A stretch of 64,000 nucleotides of DNA from Ophthalmolycus amberensis (lineage: Eukaryota; Chordata; Actinopteri; Perciformes; Zoarcidae), in assembly GCA_024529925.1 (NCBI GenBank), contig JAFEUB010001216.1:535501-599500 (forward strand), given 5' to 3'. Below the pieces are notes generated by a model. The model made no database searches and was not told where the DNA came from. It was given only the letters and a program-made list of their open reading frames with translations. Numbering within the stretch: position 1 is the stretch's first letter; each line of letters begins with the position of its first letter. The translations under genes and the position numbers were made by a program. Of the stretch, positions 13,901 to 25,825 are shown one piece after another.

Positions 13901-15787
13901 TAGATCTGCACAGGTAGACGACCAACTACCCTGATCCTATTGACCCAGAGCAGCTGGTCTGTCTGAGGTAAACTGTTGTACAGAATTAGCTACTGTCAGC
14001 TATTTTATTGAGTGTCCTTTTAGTGAAGTGCAATGAATTACCCAGTGTATATGACTGTACAGGGCTTTTATTGTGAAATGTAAGAACGGAAGGTGTGGAT
14101 CTGGTCTGCTTTTGTTGGACACTGTAGTGTATGTTCTGAATATGTCAGTTACACACCGCGTGATTGGATGAGGCTTTTATTCGCAGTGTGAAAGCTCCAA
14201 AAACATAACATTACAATATTACGTTTTTTCACCACATAAATATAATCTATGTGAAAGTATTCATGACAAAAAGCAACAGTTCGAACGAATATGTTGAGGT
14301 GCGAATCAATCGCACGCAAAACCTTTTTCCCTTGTTCAGACAAGGGAAGATGATGAATTGTTATTCCTGGTTGTTTTTTTGCATATCAGTGAGCTCGACA
14401 CCAGACCGATTTGAATCTATTAAAAATCAAGATGTGGGTGGCAATGCAGACATCTGGAACCAGGTTCACTGTTTTAATTCCAAAATCCTGATTAAAAACT
14501 AACATACCTGTGAAAACATCCTTTAGTATCCAATCATCGTTTCCACCGTATTGTGAAATACTTCAGTTTTCACAGTTGTTCCACTTTCTTTTTGGCCTGT
14601 TGCGTGTTTGTCTCCTTTTTTGGGAGACTGGTGTGTGCTGTGATGAGGGTGGAGGGACTGGCAGGACATCTGGCTAACTGACTGTAAACTGCTGTGTTAC
14701 TCCCCATCAAGAGTCATTAAGACCCCAATTATAGTTAGCACCCCCCAGTTCTCTCACACACACACCGGGGGTCTGGATTTAGGTTTGGCCAGTTTGAGAG
14801 TGTGCAGTGGAGAAATGTGTTTCGTCTTCATCAGTATTCCTAAAATTTGACATTTATTTAACTTTCATGTATTGATTTAAATAGCTTGGTTAGAAATCTA
14901 TCCATGTATATTCATTTCAATGAGCCCACTGCGGCGATGAGTCGTGGGCCTTGAATATATATTCATTTTATCTGATAAGTATTATTAATGTTCATTTTTT
15001 TACTTGTCCCTGGCCTCCTGTCATTTTGCAAGAGTCCATTTTGAATCGTTTTTTAATCCCGCAAATTCTCTCCATCTGTTGAGTGGACGACCAAGGTCGA
15101 CGCTTGTTTTCGCCCGTGCTCTATCACTGTCCCTTTTCAAGCTTTTTTTTTTTTTTGTCAGTTCCTTCCTTTTTCTCTTTGCTGAGATCCTGCCCCAGTA
15201 TCAGCCATCACCACAAAATATAAAAGATTTTAAAGTACAGCTCCCTGCCAATCTTTGCTTTTGTAAATATTAACACATGCTCTTCTGGTCTTAGTGCCAG
15301 AAATTGTTTCGTCTGACTTTATACGTGGAATCGGAGCCTGTGACAAGCATTATAGAAATAGACAATCTTCTTATCTTCTTATTACAATCTTTTGCTTATG
15401 TAGGTTGTATAGAGGCATCAGTATTAAACTGAGACTGTTTAACAACCCATTGAAAAGTCATTGCAGCAGCTTTAATTAAACTTATCTCAATTTTGCTCAC
15501 AATTTGTTAGTAATTTTAGTTGTACTTTTAGGTTTTGGGCTGCTATTTGATTTTCTGAATTATCTGCTCACAGAGAGAAACCCACTCTCATACAGGCAGT
15601 CCGACATCATCACGTCCCATCTGAAGACAGTCTGCTCACACTACACACTACACACACACACACACACAGCTGGAAGGCTTTCTATCGTGGAGAGATAACT
15701 ACAGGCTGAGAACAATAGAGCATCTCTCCTCCCATCTGGTGAAGTGGGGGATGAAACTTCATTTACATTTTCAGATCCCACCACCTC

Positions 15788-15790
<3 letters not shown>

Positions 15791-15825
<35 letters not shown>

Positions 15826-15838
15826 TATGTGTGTGGGT
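15791..15838. repeat. GT microsatellite
   Basis: A (GT)n tract with minor interruptions, followed by a unique-looking AT-rich stretch (15860-15960) upstream of klf7 exon 3. Confidence 0.95.
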
Positions 15839-16167
15839 GTAGGAGGGGAGCGAGATTCATTTCAGGGTGAATTTAGGATTATGAATTAACATGCTGCAGT
15901 GCTGAAAGACTTCATTTACAGCTAATTGAGTGTATTGGCTCATTGAAATGGCTGTTGTGTTTAAACTGGCCTGCCTGCCGGGCCCCTGGGCTGTGTGCGT
16001 GTGTGTGTGTGCGTGTGTAGGCGTGTGTGTTAGGGTCTGGAAAAAGCAAAGGGTGGTTACCTATATATTAGTGAACAGCTGTAGATTAAATGTGTGAAAT
16101 TAGATGTAGAAATTTTAATAAAATGTGACACTCTCTCTCTCTCTTTCTCTTTCTCTCTCTATCACAG

Positions 16168-16291
16168 GTGAGAAGCCCTATAAGTGCTCATGGGAGGGCT
16201 GCGACTGGCGTTTCGCACGCAGCGACGAGTTGACGCGACACTACCGCAAACACACCGGAGCCAAGCCATTCAAGTGCAACCACTGCGACAG
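16168..16291 (+). CDS. klf7: klf7 coding exon 3 (zinc fingers 1-3 linker and finger 2)
   Basis: A 124-bp exon with acceptor cacag at 16163-16167, preceded by a CT-rich tract, and donor gt at 16292. It completes the glycine codon begun in exon 2 and ends two bases into an arginine codon. It encodes the canonical linker TGEKPYKC, all of finger 2 (CSWEGCDWRFARSDELTRHYRKH, given here only in part: C-x4-C, then the RSDELTR recognition helix), the linker TGAKPFKC and the first half of finger 3 (CNHC). RSDELTR is a KLF-family base-contacting helix. Phase and length fit exons 2 and 4 exactly (652+124+52 = 828 = 276 codons). The open frame beyond 16291 up to 16448 is intron read-through, not coding. 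Confidence 0.95.
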
Positions 16292-16714
16292 GTACAAACA
16301 CTTACACGCCAGCATCCGCTGGACACAAACGCTTCAACGTACAGACGGTGACCTTAACATTCGCAGCACGTCGTTTAACCTGCGTTTTGTCCCCACGATT
16401 AGAAGTCCGAAAACCAAAAAGAAGGTGATCTCCTTGTCAAGTCTCTAAAACGGGGACATTAGAATGGGATTCGGGTCAGCCAGCGCTGACAAATTCAAAT
16501 TAAGGATGGCTAGGTCCTTGTATTGCAAGTCAAAATGTCTGCTGTAAAGAAAGGGGCCATTTCGATTTATCATCTTAAAATTCTTTCAAGAAAATTGCAG
16601 AAAATGAGCCCATCAAAATTTCCAGGTCTTCAAATTGCCTGTTTTGGGTTTCCAATTGTTCCAAACAGTACTGAGCGACCAATCTTGTATATATATATAT
16701 ATATATATATATAT

Positions 16715-17284
16715 TAGTGCTGGGCAACGATTAAAATATTTACTCGCGATTAATCGCATGGATTTCTTGCGATTAATCGCATTGTTATGGCAAAGTTCAA
16801 TAATGAATTCAAAAGTAGTGTATTGCGCACTTTTATTTTAAAAGTACTGCAATATGAACAAAGGGGCAATAACATTTGGTTCACGAGATGCAGGTAGCAT
16901 GTTTCATACTTAATGTGAATATAATTCATACTTTGTTGGCATCTTATTCTGAAAACCGGATGTTGTCTCACGTTAATCTTTCCGCTAACTTTCAAAGTCC
17001 TTCGCTCGCTCCAGATCTGTGCCGTTTAAATGCGTTTACCGTGAATTTCAGCATATAGGTGCACTAAAATTACTGACTATAGGATGTTTGCTGGCTTTTA
17101 TCCCACTGTTCTTGTCATCCTCTTGTTGTTATGTATATGTATTGTCTCTTGTCTTTCAAAAAAAAATAAAAAAATGAATTAACACATAATCAATTTAAAA
17201 AATGCGTTAACGCACGATAAAATAATTGTCGGCGTTAATTAATGAATGCGTTAACGCGAAATTAACGCGTTAACTTGCCCAGCA

Positions 17285-17287
<3 letters not shown>
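16715..17287 (-). mobile_element. hAT-type non-autonomous element, copy 1 (family GTGCTGGGCAA)
   Basis: Terminal inverted repeats TAGTGCTGGGCAA and TTGCCCAGCACTA bound 573 bp. The flanking 8 bp are ATATATAT on both sides, consistent with an 8-bp TSD but uninformative inside an AT array. Subterminal blocks repeat CGATTAATCGC at one end and GTTAACGC at the other. It is inverted relative to the copies at 21379 and 46694. No transposase coding is left. Confidence 0.88.
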
Positions 17288-17709
<422 letters not shown>

Positions 17710-18213
17710 TAGGGGTGTAACGGTTCACAAAATTCACGGTTCGGTTCGGTTCGGTACGATACAGTGGAGCCACGGTTCGGTAGGTTTCGGTACAGTAGAA
17801 AACTATAAATGCCAGAGAAATGTACTTGATTTTAAAATATATTTATTCATTGCAACTAACATCATGAAGTTATTCTTTGACTTTGAACAATGATGGAACT
17901 ATACCTGAGTGACCCATCTTCTGGGGTGTCTTCTTAGCAACACATAAGCATAAAAAACAAAAACTGCTCCTTAATGTTATGTAGTATTGTTACTTACATC
18001 TTGCTTACAGCTTGTATTGTTACTTACATCTTGCAAAAGAGATTTTTAATCTCAATGGGACTACCTGGTTAAATAAAGGTTTAAAAAAAAAAAAAAAAGT
18101 TATTTTTATTTTTTATTTTTTTTTATTCAAACGTATTCGGTTCGTCATGCGTACCGAACCGTGAGCCTCGTACCGAACGGTTCAATATGAATACGCGTAT
18201 TGTTACACCCCTA
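17710..18213 (+). mobile_element. hAT-type non-autonomous element (TAGGGGTGTAAC ends)
   Basis: Ends TAGGGGTGTAAC and GTTACACCCCTA form terminal inverted repeats around 504 bp. 8-bp flanks are ATATATAT on both sides. Subterminal GGTTCGGTTCGGTACG and CGTACCGAACC segments are also inverted. An internal A-rich stretch follows the words TGGTTAAATAAAGG. No coding is seen. Orientation is arbitrary. Confidence 0.85.
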
Positions 18214-18231
18214 ATATATATATATAAGTGT

Positions 18232-18317
<86 letters not shown>
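18214..18317. repeat. AT microsatellite
   Basis: An (AT)n tract with the word TATAAGTGTACAA present at both its left (about 18222) and right (about 18313) edges, suggesting the array was partly duplicated. Confidence 0.9.
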
Positions 18318-18319
<2 letters not shown>

Positions 18320-21300
18320 TGTACAAAGCTGAAAACTGCCACAGGCTCTTGTAGCTCCAACGGTTAGCTAACATCTCATTAATCCACAGTGAATGTGTGT
18401 GTAAGATACACAAATCAGATGACTGTGCTGAGCTAGGATAAATACATCACATAGCCTGTCTCTGCATTGAACACCCCGGAAAATGAAAGGCGATCAAACT
18501 GACATCTGGTAAGATGGCAAATAGGCGTATTTACATTTGCGCAGCTCTTTCATGCTTCTCCTTTAAATCAATAGTGGGGTGGGGGGTGGGGGCTGCATCA
18601 TCGCATGGGCAACAATTTTTCTTTTGTTGTGCATTTCTTGATAATGCATCTGAGGCAAAAGGCAGTTGGCACAAAGGATCCAACGAATGATGAATCAAAC
18701 AACGTTTGTTTTCATTCAGGATTCGCGCTACACGTATCTCATGTAGCACTTCGGTTCAGTTCAAGTCTCTTTTTTACTCACAGGGAATAAAAGTCCTTCA
18801 CTTTTAGAGACAAAACACTGGAAATTAGTTAGTTTGAAGTTTAGAAGAGACTTGATCATTTTCTTAATGACAGTTGAGGAAAGGAGGAGCTCAGGGGACC
18901 ATAAAGGTTCAAGCATGTAGCTTGCGGTGTGGTCAATTTAACGATTAGGAATGTTTAGTTGAATTTAAATACAAAATGGATTCACGTTTTGTTTTTTGCC
19001 AGTCATGGCTTTCGATTCATGCTGTACAACCAGTGGTGGAAGATTTTACTTCTTGATCCTGCATCACTGCGTTTTTCTTTCATGTCTGCCGCAGTTTGAC
19101 CTCGGTGGAAAACAAAGGCAGAAAAAGAAAAAAAGATGATGTGGTGTGTGTTTCAAAATGAAAGCTAACTAAATCTCCCTGTGGACAAAAGCCAGGGACG
19201 TCACAGCGTCTCTGTTTGGTCCTGGAGGTAGAGTGTGTGTTTCGTGTGTGTGTGTGTGCGTGTGCTTACTCATGCCCCTGTGCTGGCAGTTAAATGGATT
19301 CTGGCTCTTGGCAGACTGGTCACAGCTAATTGACTGGCACCAGATGCCAGCTCCACTTTAACATACACACTCTCTGTATGTGTGTGTGCCCGCACTACCT
19401 TTTCTGGTGAACATCACACACACACGCACACACGTGCGTTTGCCCTAGAGACAGTGTAATTGGCTGTAGCGGGTTCCCTCTAGTTTGGGTTTTAGACATA
19501 AACCCCTCCAGAAACCTGCTGGAAGCTTCTAATCCTGGCTGAGAGCTGGGACTGTATTAGCTCCTTCTTGGCTCACACACAAACGCAGTGTGCGGAGACA
19601 CGACATACACACACACACGCACGCGCGCGTGCAGAACAGCAAAGACGCTTAGACACAAAGTCAAACGTGAACATTTAAAGGTCCAGATGTAACAATGACA
19701 CAGGCTTAACATGCATTGTAACTGCGTACATCAAAGTACTGACGGTATTTCTGAGCATAAATGTTCATTTTCTGCATCGACAGTGTTGCTGACTCGCAGT
19801 TGGAGTTCTCGCGAAACTCTCCTAGATAGAATCATCACTGCAAAGCATGAACATCCGTGTTAGAAAAATATCAGCTTCTTCCGATTGAAAGTCAGAGGTA
19901 CACGTCGGTGTACACAAAAATGTGCAGCGAGAAGTAAACTACAACTTCCGAGGGGCATTTCAGTGAGGAACATCCAATCACAGCCAATGCATTCTCACTG
20001 CTCTGAAGCTTCAAACTATGCCGCTCTACGAACCCCTCTAGTGACAATTTTGGACGTGGCAAGGGACGGCGTGTCAATTTACGTTTGTTGCGTGCATAGG
20101 GTCTTTTCAAAATAAACTTCCGTCTCCACAGGAAGTTACGTTTAGGCAACAGAACTACTTAGGGTTGAATGATTTCAAATGTTTGATGACTCATCCTGCA
20201 CTCAGGAGCATTTACAAAAAAATATTCCAATCAAGCAAGACTTTGGGGCAACTGGAACTAACGGAGCAGAGAGCAGGAAGAGATGTGTGTTTGGATATAA
20301 GTGGGCCAAAAGCTTTGTTTTCATTTCCCAAACAATGTGGCTGAGGTCAAACTCGATCAAGGGAAACTTGGCAGATTTTCAACCAGCTCTGTGTCATAGC
20401 AGCGCGGGCAGTACATGCAGATGAATGTGTACGTGTAAAATATTTATTTATTTATATAAAATAAAATAAGTATAGACGTATAATCATGTCATATTTCTAA
20501 ACATTTCCTTTATTTTAAACTACAATTGGCTCTATTTAGCTGCGTAATGAGATTAAAGGTGAATATCAGCAGCCTTGTCCTGCCGCTATTCAAAATACTC
20601 ATTGTCTGAAAGCATCTATAGTCTTGTTTACATATTTCCTGAATCCCTTTAGGATAGCCCGAGAGGCTTTTTGATGCTCAAATTACAAAGTGAATGGAAA
20701 CATGCTTAACATAACCAGGATGTATCTTTACAGGAGTACACACACACGCACACACCCACACACATCTGTGGTGGGTGGAGCCCACTAAAATATTACCATG
20801 AGAATGGCAAAAAGTGGCAGCCATGGAGAGGTTAACATTAGATAGGCTGTTCAATCTGACACAATTTCTCCTGGGGAAACACACCCACACACACACCCAC
20901 ACACACACTCTGCAGTCTGTCATTAATCCTGCCTAATCAAGCAGGGACCCCCCGATGTTTCTGGAAGGAGGAGTGATGAGGAGGAGGACAAAAAGAAGTG
21001 AGAAGGGAGAGTTTAGAGGAGGGGAAGTGGCGAATGGGAAGGAGGAGTGTGTGTGTATGGGGGGTGGGGGGGTACCAGCTGGTCTGACTGCTCCGCACCC
21101 CAGCAGTGACACAGTAACTGGCATAGCCATCTGTCCAGCCACACACACACAGATTGGTGAAGGTGTACAGTAGGTACCACATGGCCACGCTAGATCACAG
21201 ACAACAGGGATGAGAACAAAGTTCAACTGTACACTTACATCATGTACGTTGAAATCTGAAAACTTGTGAAATGTCAAATGTCAAAGGGGGTTCTGCCCAC

Positions 21301-21378
21301 ACCTTGTGTTTTTAACTAATATCCTGGAAGCTGTCAACACTGAAACACAAAAGCGTTTCAAAAAATGTATGTTTTTAG

Positions 21379-22337
21379 CAGTGCTGGGCAAGTTAACGCG
21401 TTAATTTAGCGTTAACGCATTCATTAATTAACGCCGACAATTATTTTATCGGCGTTAACGCATTTTTTTTTAATTTTGATAGTCCGTTGCTCACTGGCAG
21501 CAGTGGAGGAAGTCTTCAGCAGACTACGTTGATGCAGCGTGTGGGAGAAGTATAGTTAGATAAACAAAAGCAAGACAAGCAAACAAATGCTACAGAGAAG
21601 TGGAGACAAACTGCAGCTGATTAGTATTGATTAGTATTCGCATCGCGTTTGGTGTGAACGCACCTTTAGGATCGCAACGAATGATGGCATGTATGAGCCT
21701 CAAGAATGAGCTAAGAAAGTTAGCGGAAAGATTAATGTGAGACAACATCCGGTTTCTTCGGACGAACATCCGGTTTTCAGAATAAGATATTTCAGATTAA
21801 GATAACAAAGTATGAATTATATTCACATGAGTATACACAAGTATAAAACATGCTACCTGCACCTAATACACCTAAATTGTGCGTAAAGTGTCTTTATTCT
21901 TTGATCGCTGGGTAACCATCATCACCTCGGCGTTACAGCATTATAGTGATGAACAGTAGAGCTGCATTCACATGCTCTGACTGTCATGAGACAGACATTT
22001 AGATGAAACGTGCTGAAACATTTTCTTCCTGTTGCACAGCAGTGGAACGTTTCACATACAGTCACACACTGAGCACAGATAGTGAAGAGATAGAACTGCT
22101 ACTGTGTAAAAGGAATACTGCTGTTAAAAAGCACCTAATTTGTTTTAATAAGTGTTTGCAAACCAAATGTTATTGCCCTTTTGTTCATATTGCAGTACTT
22201 TTTAAATAAAAGTGCACAATACACTACTTTTGAATTCATTATTGAACCTTGCCATAACAATGCGATTAATCGCGATTAATCGCAAAAAATCCATGCGATT
22301 AATCGCGATTAAAAATTGTAATCGTTGCCCAGCACTA
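21379..22337 (+). mobile_element. hAT-type non-autonomous element, copy 2 (family GTGCTGGGCAA)
   Basis: 959 bp with ends CAGTGCTGGGCAA and TTGCCCAGCACTA. It is flanked by a perfect 8-bp TSD GTTTTTAG (21371-21378 and 22338-22345), diagnostic of the hAT superfamily. The left subterminal region is rich in GTTAACGC and the right in CGATTAATCGC. Its middle (about 21480-21700) is unlike copies 1 and 3, so the family has internal length variants. Confidence 0.92.
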
Positions 22338-22463
22338 GTTTTTAGACGTCTGTAACTTTTGTTTTACTTGTGTAAACTGTGTACAACACCCCTACACGTC
22401 ATATTTTGCAGCTTGGGCAGAAGCCTCTGGTATCATACCGCAGAACGTTTCCGCGTGCTTAAC

Positions 22464-22730
22464 AAAGTGAAACAAGGCGGTTAACGTTGTAACACGTAAT
22501 TAATATTGTGAAACTATCGCGGTAAATGTTGTAACAATTGGTTTACTGGGTGAAACGGTCGCGGCTAGCGTAATAACAAGTGGTTAACATGTGAAATGGT
22601 CACGGATAACGTTGCAACATATGATTAACGTAGTGAATGGTGTGAAATCGTTGAGATAAATGCTGTAACACTTGGTCATACAAAGGTTGCGGTAAACGTT
22701 GTAACACGTGGGTAATGTTGTGGAACCTAT
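22464..22730. repeat. diverged minisatellite, unit about 42 bp
   Basis: Six to seven imperfect units, each containing the words GTGAAA, CGCGG, AACGTTGTAACA and a TGGTTAA-like segment, spaced about 41-44 bp apart. The units differ strongly from one another, so the array is old. It adjoins the right end of the hAT element at 21379-22337. Confidence 0.75.
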
Positions 22731-23188
22731 TATTACAGCTAGTGGGCAATATTTTAAGATTGAAAACAGAGGACTATTTTACTGTTTTAAGCTCTCTCTT
22801 TTTGTTCATTGCTCAGCAGCATCAATTAGGCTGATGATGTCATAGGCTGAGATTTGTTCGACTGGACATGTACAGAATATATCTCAATATAGCACTCACA
22901 GGTTTATGCACAGGACTTTAGGCTGGTCAAAGATCTCCTTTCAGATGAATTTGTGAGGACAACTTCTTGCTCGAGTTAAACATTTTTAACCGGTTTCTTT
23001 ATTTTCCAACTCAATGTGACATTGCACCCTAATTACTGAACTCTCAATGAAGTTTCCTGCAGGATCTGAAGACTGATATAAGGAGAAGGAACCATCTGAG
23101 AGACCGAAGAGTTTGCTGCAGTGTGCAAAACTTTCTATTGTACTTTTGAGTGTTGAGCTCTGTCTACTTGCATCTGGATAGCCTGCCT

Positions 23189-23189
<1 letters not shown>

Positions 23190-23222
<33 letters not shown>
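23190..23222. repeat. CA microsatellite
   Basis: An uninterrupted (CA)n tract. Confidence 0.95.
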
Positions 23223-23227
<5 letters not shown>

Positions 23228-23249
23228 ATAGCCCTGACTAATTAATAAT

Positions 23250-23570
23250 GAATAAAGCCTCTGGCAAATTGAATTTTTAATTTCTCATTTTATCCTCGCC
23301 CACATTTTGGTTTGCCTCTCCTTTAGTCATATCATTTGCGATTCATTTTTATTGGGAATGTTCAGCTTTAATAGTGTAATTAAATTAAAACGCTCGTGAC
23401 ATTGCGATTCTTATATTACTCATCAACCAGCACCTGGTTTTATGTCTCTCTCTCGCACCCGGTGCAGTCACTGCTGAGTTAAATTGCCCGGCATCAGAGA
23501 GTACTGCCAGCCTGTCTGCATTAGTGTCCCTGTTCACGATGCATATCTAATTAGTTTCTACAATAGTATT
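23250..23570. other. candidate conserved noncoding element in klf7 intron 3
   Basis: A repeat-free block rich in TAAT/ATTA homeodomain-type cores (for example CTAATTAATAATGAATAAAG and GTAATTAAATTAAAAC), without microsatellite or transposon features. It is of the composition typical of vertebrate developmental enhancers. Conservation cannot be assessed from one genome. Confidence 0.3.
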
Positions 23571-24101
23571 CTACTCGGAGCTCGAGGACTGACTGCAGAG
23601 CTGTGGAGGTCTGGCTGTGATTGATGGTCGTGTTTGAGTCGTATTTAGGAAGTCACTGAGCCTGAATTGGCCCGTATTCATCTCTACGTTTGGGTTTCAC
23701 TGGTGTGACATAATGAAGTAAGACTATTGAAGTTCACTGTCGTTTATAACGAAGAGGTTGAAAATCTCTGCAGTTCTCTGCATTCATACATTTATGTTTT
23801 AAGCCGTCAGCTCTCCTATACATGTTGAGATAATTCTCTTACCTTTCAGCTTTGCAAAATTCTGCATTAAGGGGCCCTCCTGCCACAGGGTCACACCTGA
23901 CACCCCAGTGTATTATACTGCTGCAATACAATTATAAATTAATTCATTATTATATTTATTTCCGCTGCATTCAAGCCTGTTCAAACTAAATGCCCCCATA
24001 TTTTCTTTCATACATTTTCAATAATAAATTATTCTTTTTACGATGACTTGACTGAGTATGCAGTATGCCAAGCTAATCGGTATTTTGTTGTCAGTGTCAA
24101 T

Positions 24102-24170
24102 CAGTGGCGGGCCGTCAGGCCCTGCAAGGCCTTCTCTGCTGGCCTAAACACAATCACAAAGCTATATATA

Positions 24171-24215
<45 letters not shown>

Positions 24216-24665
24216 ATAATTTAATATTTTTTCTTAAATACACTACATGTATTATAATTGATAAAAATATTTTTCCCATTATCTTATTTTCTCATTGCAC
24301 AGCTACTGTCTTCCTCAGTTGCTCTGCTTCCAGTGCAGCTTGTTTTAAGTAGAGGTTTTATCCAATCAGATCTCACCTCTGTGTCTCGAGGTAAGAACAG
24401 AGGCCCGAGGCCTGCACACTCTCACCTGCAGCCAGTGCAGATTAAAGTAAATGGGGACGATATTGTTGAGTGTCATAGTGTTCAACCAATCAGATCTTTA
24501 GTTTGACATGTTGGGCTTATTCTTTGACATGTCAGCGCCTGCTAGCCGGCCTATAATGACGTCAGCATTACATGCCGCTCAGTGTTCATCTGTAGCTTTC
24601 CCGCTAGGTGCAGAGTGTGCTGTGATTGGTCAGTGGGCGAGCACGTGACTATCGTGAAACGAAAC
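24102..24665 (+). mobile_element. truncated hAT element (CAGTGGCGGGCCGTCAGG end)
   Basis: Begins with the terminal motif CAGTGGCGGGCCGTCAGG and is alignable by eye with the left 450 bp of the element at 42599, including GGCCTTCTCTGCTGGCCTAAAC and CATAGTGTTCAACCAATCAG. No matching right terminus was found, so the copy is truncated or overwritten. It contains an AT microsatellite at about 24182-24212. Confidence 0.75.
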
Positions 24666-24967
24666 TTAACAGCCAGCAGAAGCTGATGGGTAGTGAATCA
24701 CATCACGTGATGCAGTTCAGCCAATCAAAATGCATTCTGACCAAGTGAGTTGCACCATGATAGAGGGTGCTGAGCCAAGGAAAGACATTGCAGAGCAGTA
24801 CGTTCAACATTCAAGTTGTGAAAGTAAAATCCTATGATAATCTCTTTGGGTTGCGGCTTGTCATTAAGGAATGACAGTGGATCCCACAGCCAGACCAGCT
24901 GAGAACATTATATTTTCCTGAATTTAGGCTTTTGCATTTTCTAAATGCTCAAGCGTTATTCAAATGA

Positions 24968-25015
24968 CTCGTACCGAACGGTTTAATACGAAGACGTACA
25001 TAGTTATAGCCTTCA
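24968..25015. mobile_element. relic of the TAGGGGTGTAAC hAT family
   Basis: A short stretch beginning CTCGTACCGAACGGTTTAAT is a diverged copy of the right end of the element at 17710-18213 (CTCGTACCGAACGGTTCAAT). The terminal CACCCCTA is not preserved. Confidence 0.6.
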
Positions 25016-25773
25016 AAATGAATAATAGCTGTTGCGCCACAATGTGGTTATAAGGTTGTATTTCAGTATCGTATTATACTTTTGGTATCGGTATTACTTT
25101 AAAGGTACTGGTAATGGCACTGGCATTGTCATTTTTTAATCCTTTTTAATACCCAGCCCTAATCACAGGTCACTTAGATTCTCAACTAACAGAATGCCAA
25201 CTCTGCATATATGTTTCCACCACCTTGAAAATACTGCGTAAATGTTCACTTGTGTTTAAACCAGAGTGCACGGTGGAGGGTTCAGCGGGCGTGGGACTGA
25301 CAAGTATACACAGAGCCATGGAGTGAGCCGAGCAGTTCCCAGTAAACACAGGGCCAATGTGTAAAGTAGGGAGGCTGGGAGTGTGGAACATTTCCAGCAA
25401 ATACACGTAGCCGGTGTGGGGTTCAAGGGGCCTGAGATAATGGAGAGTTACCAAGATATATACAGAGCCAGTGGGTAGATCAGGGGGGGCATTGACCAGT
25501 AACACTTGCCTGATGTATTCTGGTTATCTTTTCAAATTATGCTTTTGCACATCTTTAAATTGGCAGCAGGCTTTTAGATGTATAAAGGCTGTTTTCTTTT
25601 CTGTTTATTGTTATTTAAAAAAAATTTTGTCTGCTGTGTTCTGTTTTCTTTTTCACTTTCCAGGCATTAATACATGTTCAGCTTAAAATGTTTCCTTTTC
25701 CTGTATTTTCCGTGCATGTTTCATGTATATTCAGGGTGTTGGATTGACGTGCGTTCTCCGTTTCTCTCTGCAG

Positions 25774-25825
25774 GTGTTTCTCTCGTTCGGACCACCTGGC
25801 CCTGCACATGAAGAGGCACATCTGA
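25774..25825 (+). CDS. klf7: klf7 last coding exon (end of zinc finger 3, stop)
   Basis: Terminal coding exon. The acceptor is ttctctctgcag, ending at 25773. The first base completes the AGG arginine codon, then CFSRSDHLALHMKRHI and TGA at 25823-25825. This is the third C2H2 finger, with recognition helix RSDHLAL. The final residue is Ile, as in KLF7 (KLF6 ends in Leu). The KLF protein ends right after finger 3, as expected for the KLF6/7 subgroup. With an unseen first exon of about 34 residues, the whole protein would be about 309 residues, close to the 302 of mammalian KLF7. Confidence 0.95.

Larger units (their letters stand above)
4793..16167 (+). other. klf7 intron 2 (11.4 kb)
   Basis: Bounded by the gtaag donor and the CT-rich cacag acceptor. 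It holds two copies of a dispersed repeat (6170-6480, 9090-9545), GT/CA microsatellites (7721-7755, 10629-10653, 15791-15838), C and G homopolymers (10867-10882, 11338-11357), and an RFX-motif cluster at 10755-10975. Outside these I see no gene. Confidence 0.75.

Noticed and set aside
16292..16448. Open frame continuing after klf7 exon 3
   Set aside because: A good donor at 16292 and exact phase match with the exon at 25774 show it is intron.
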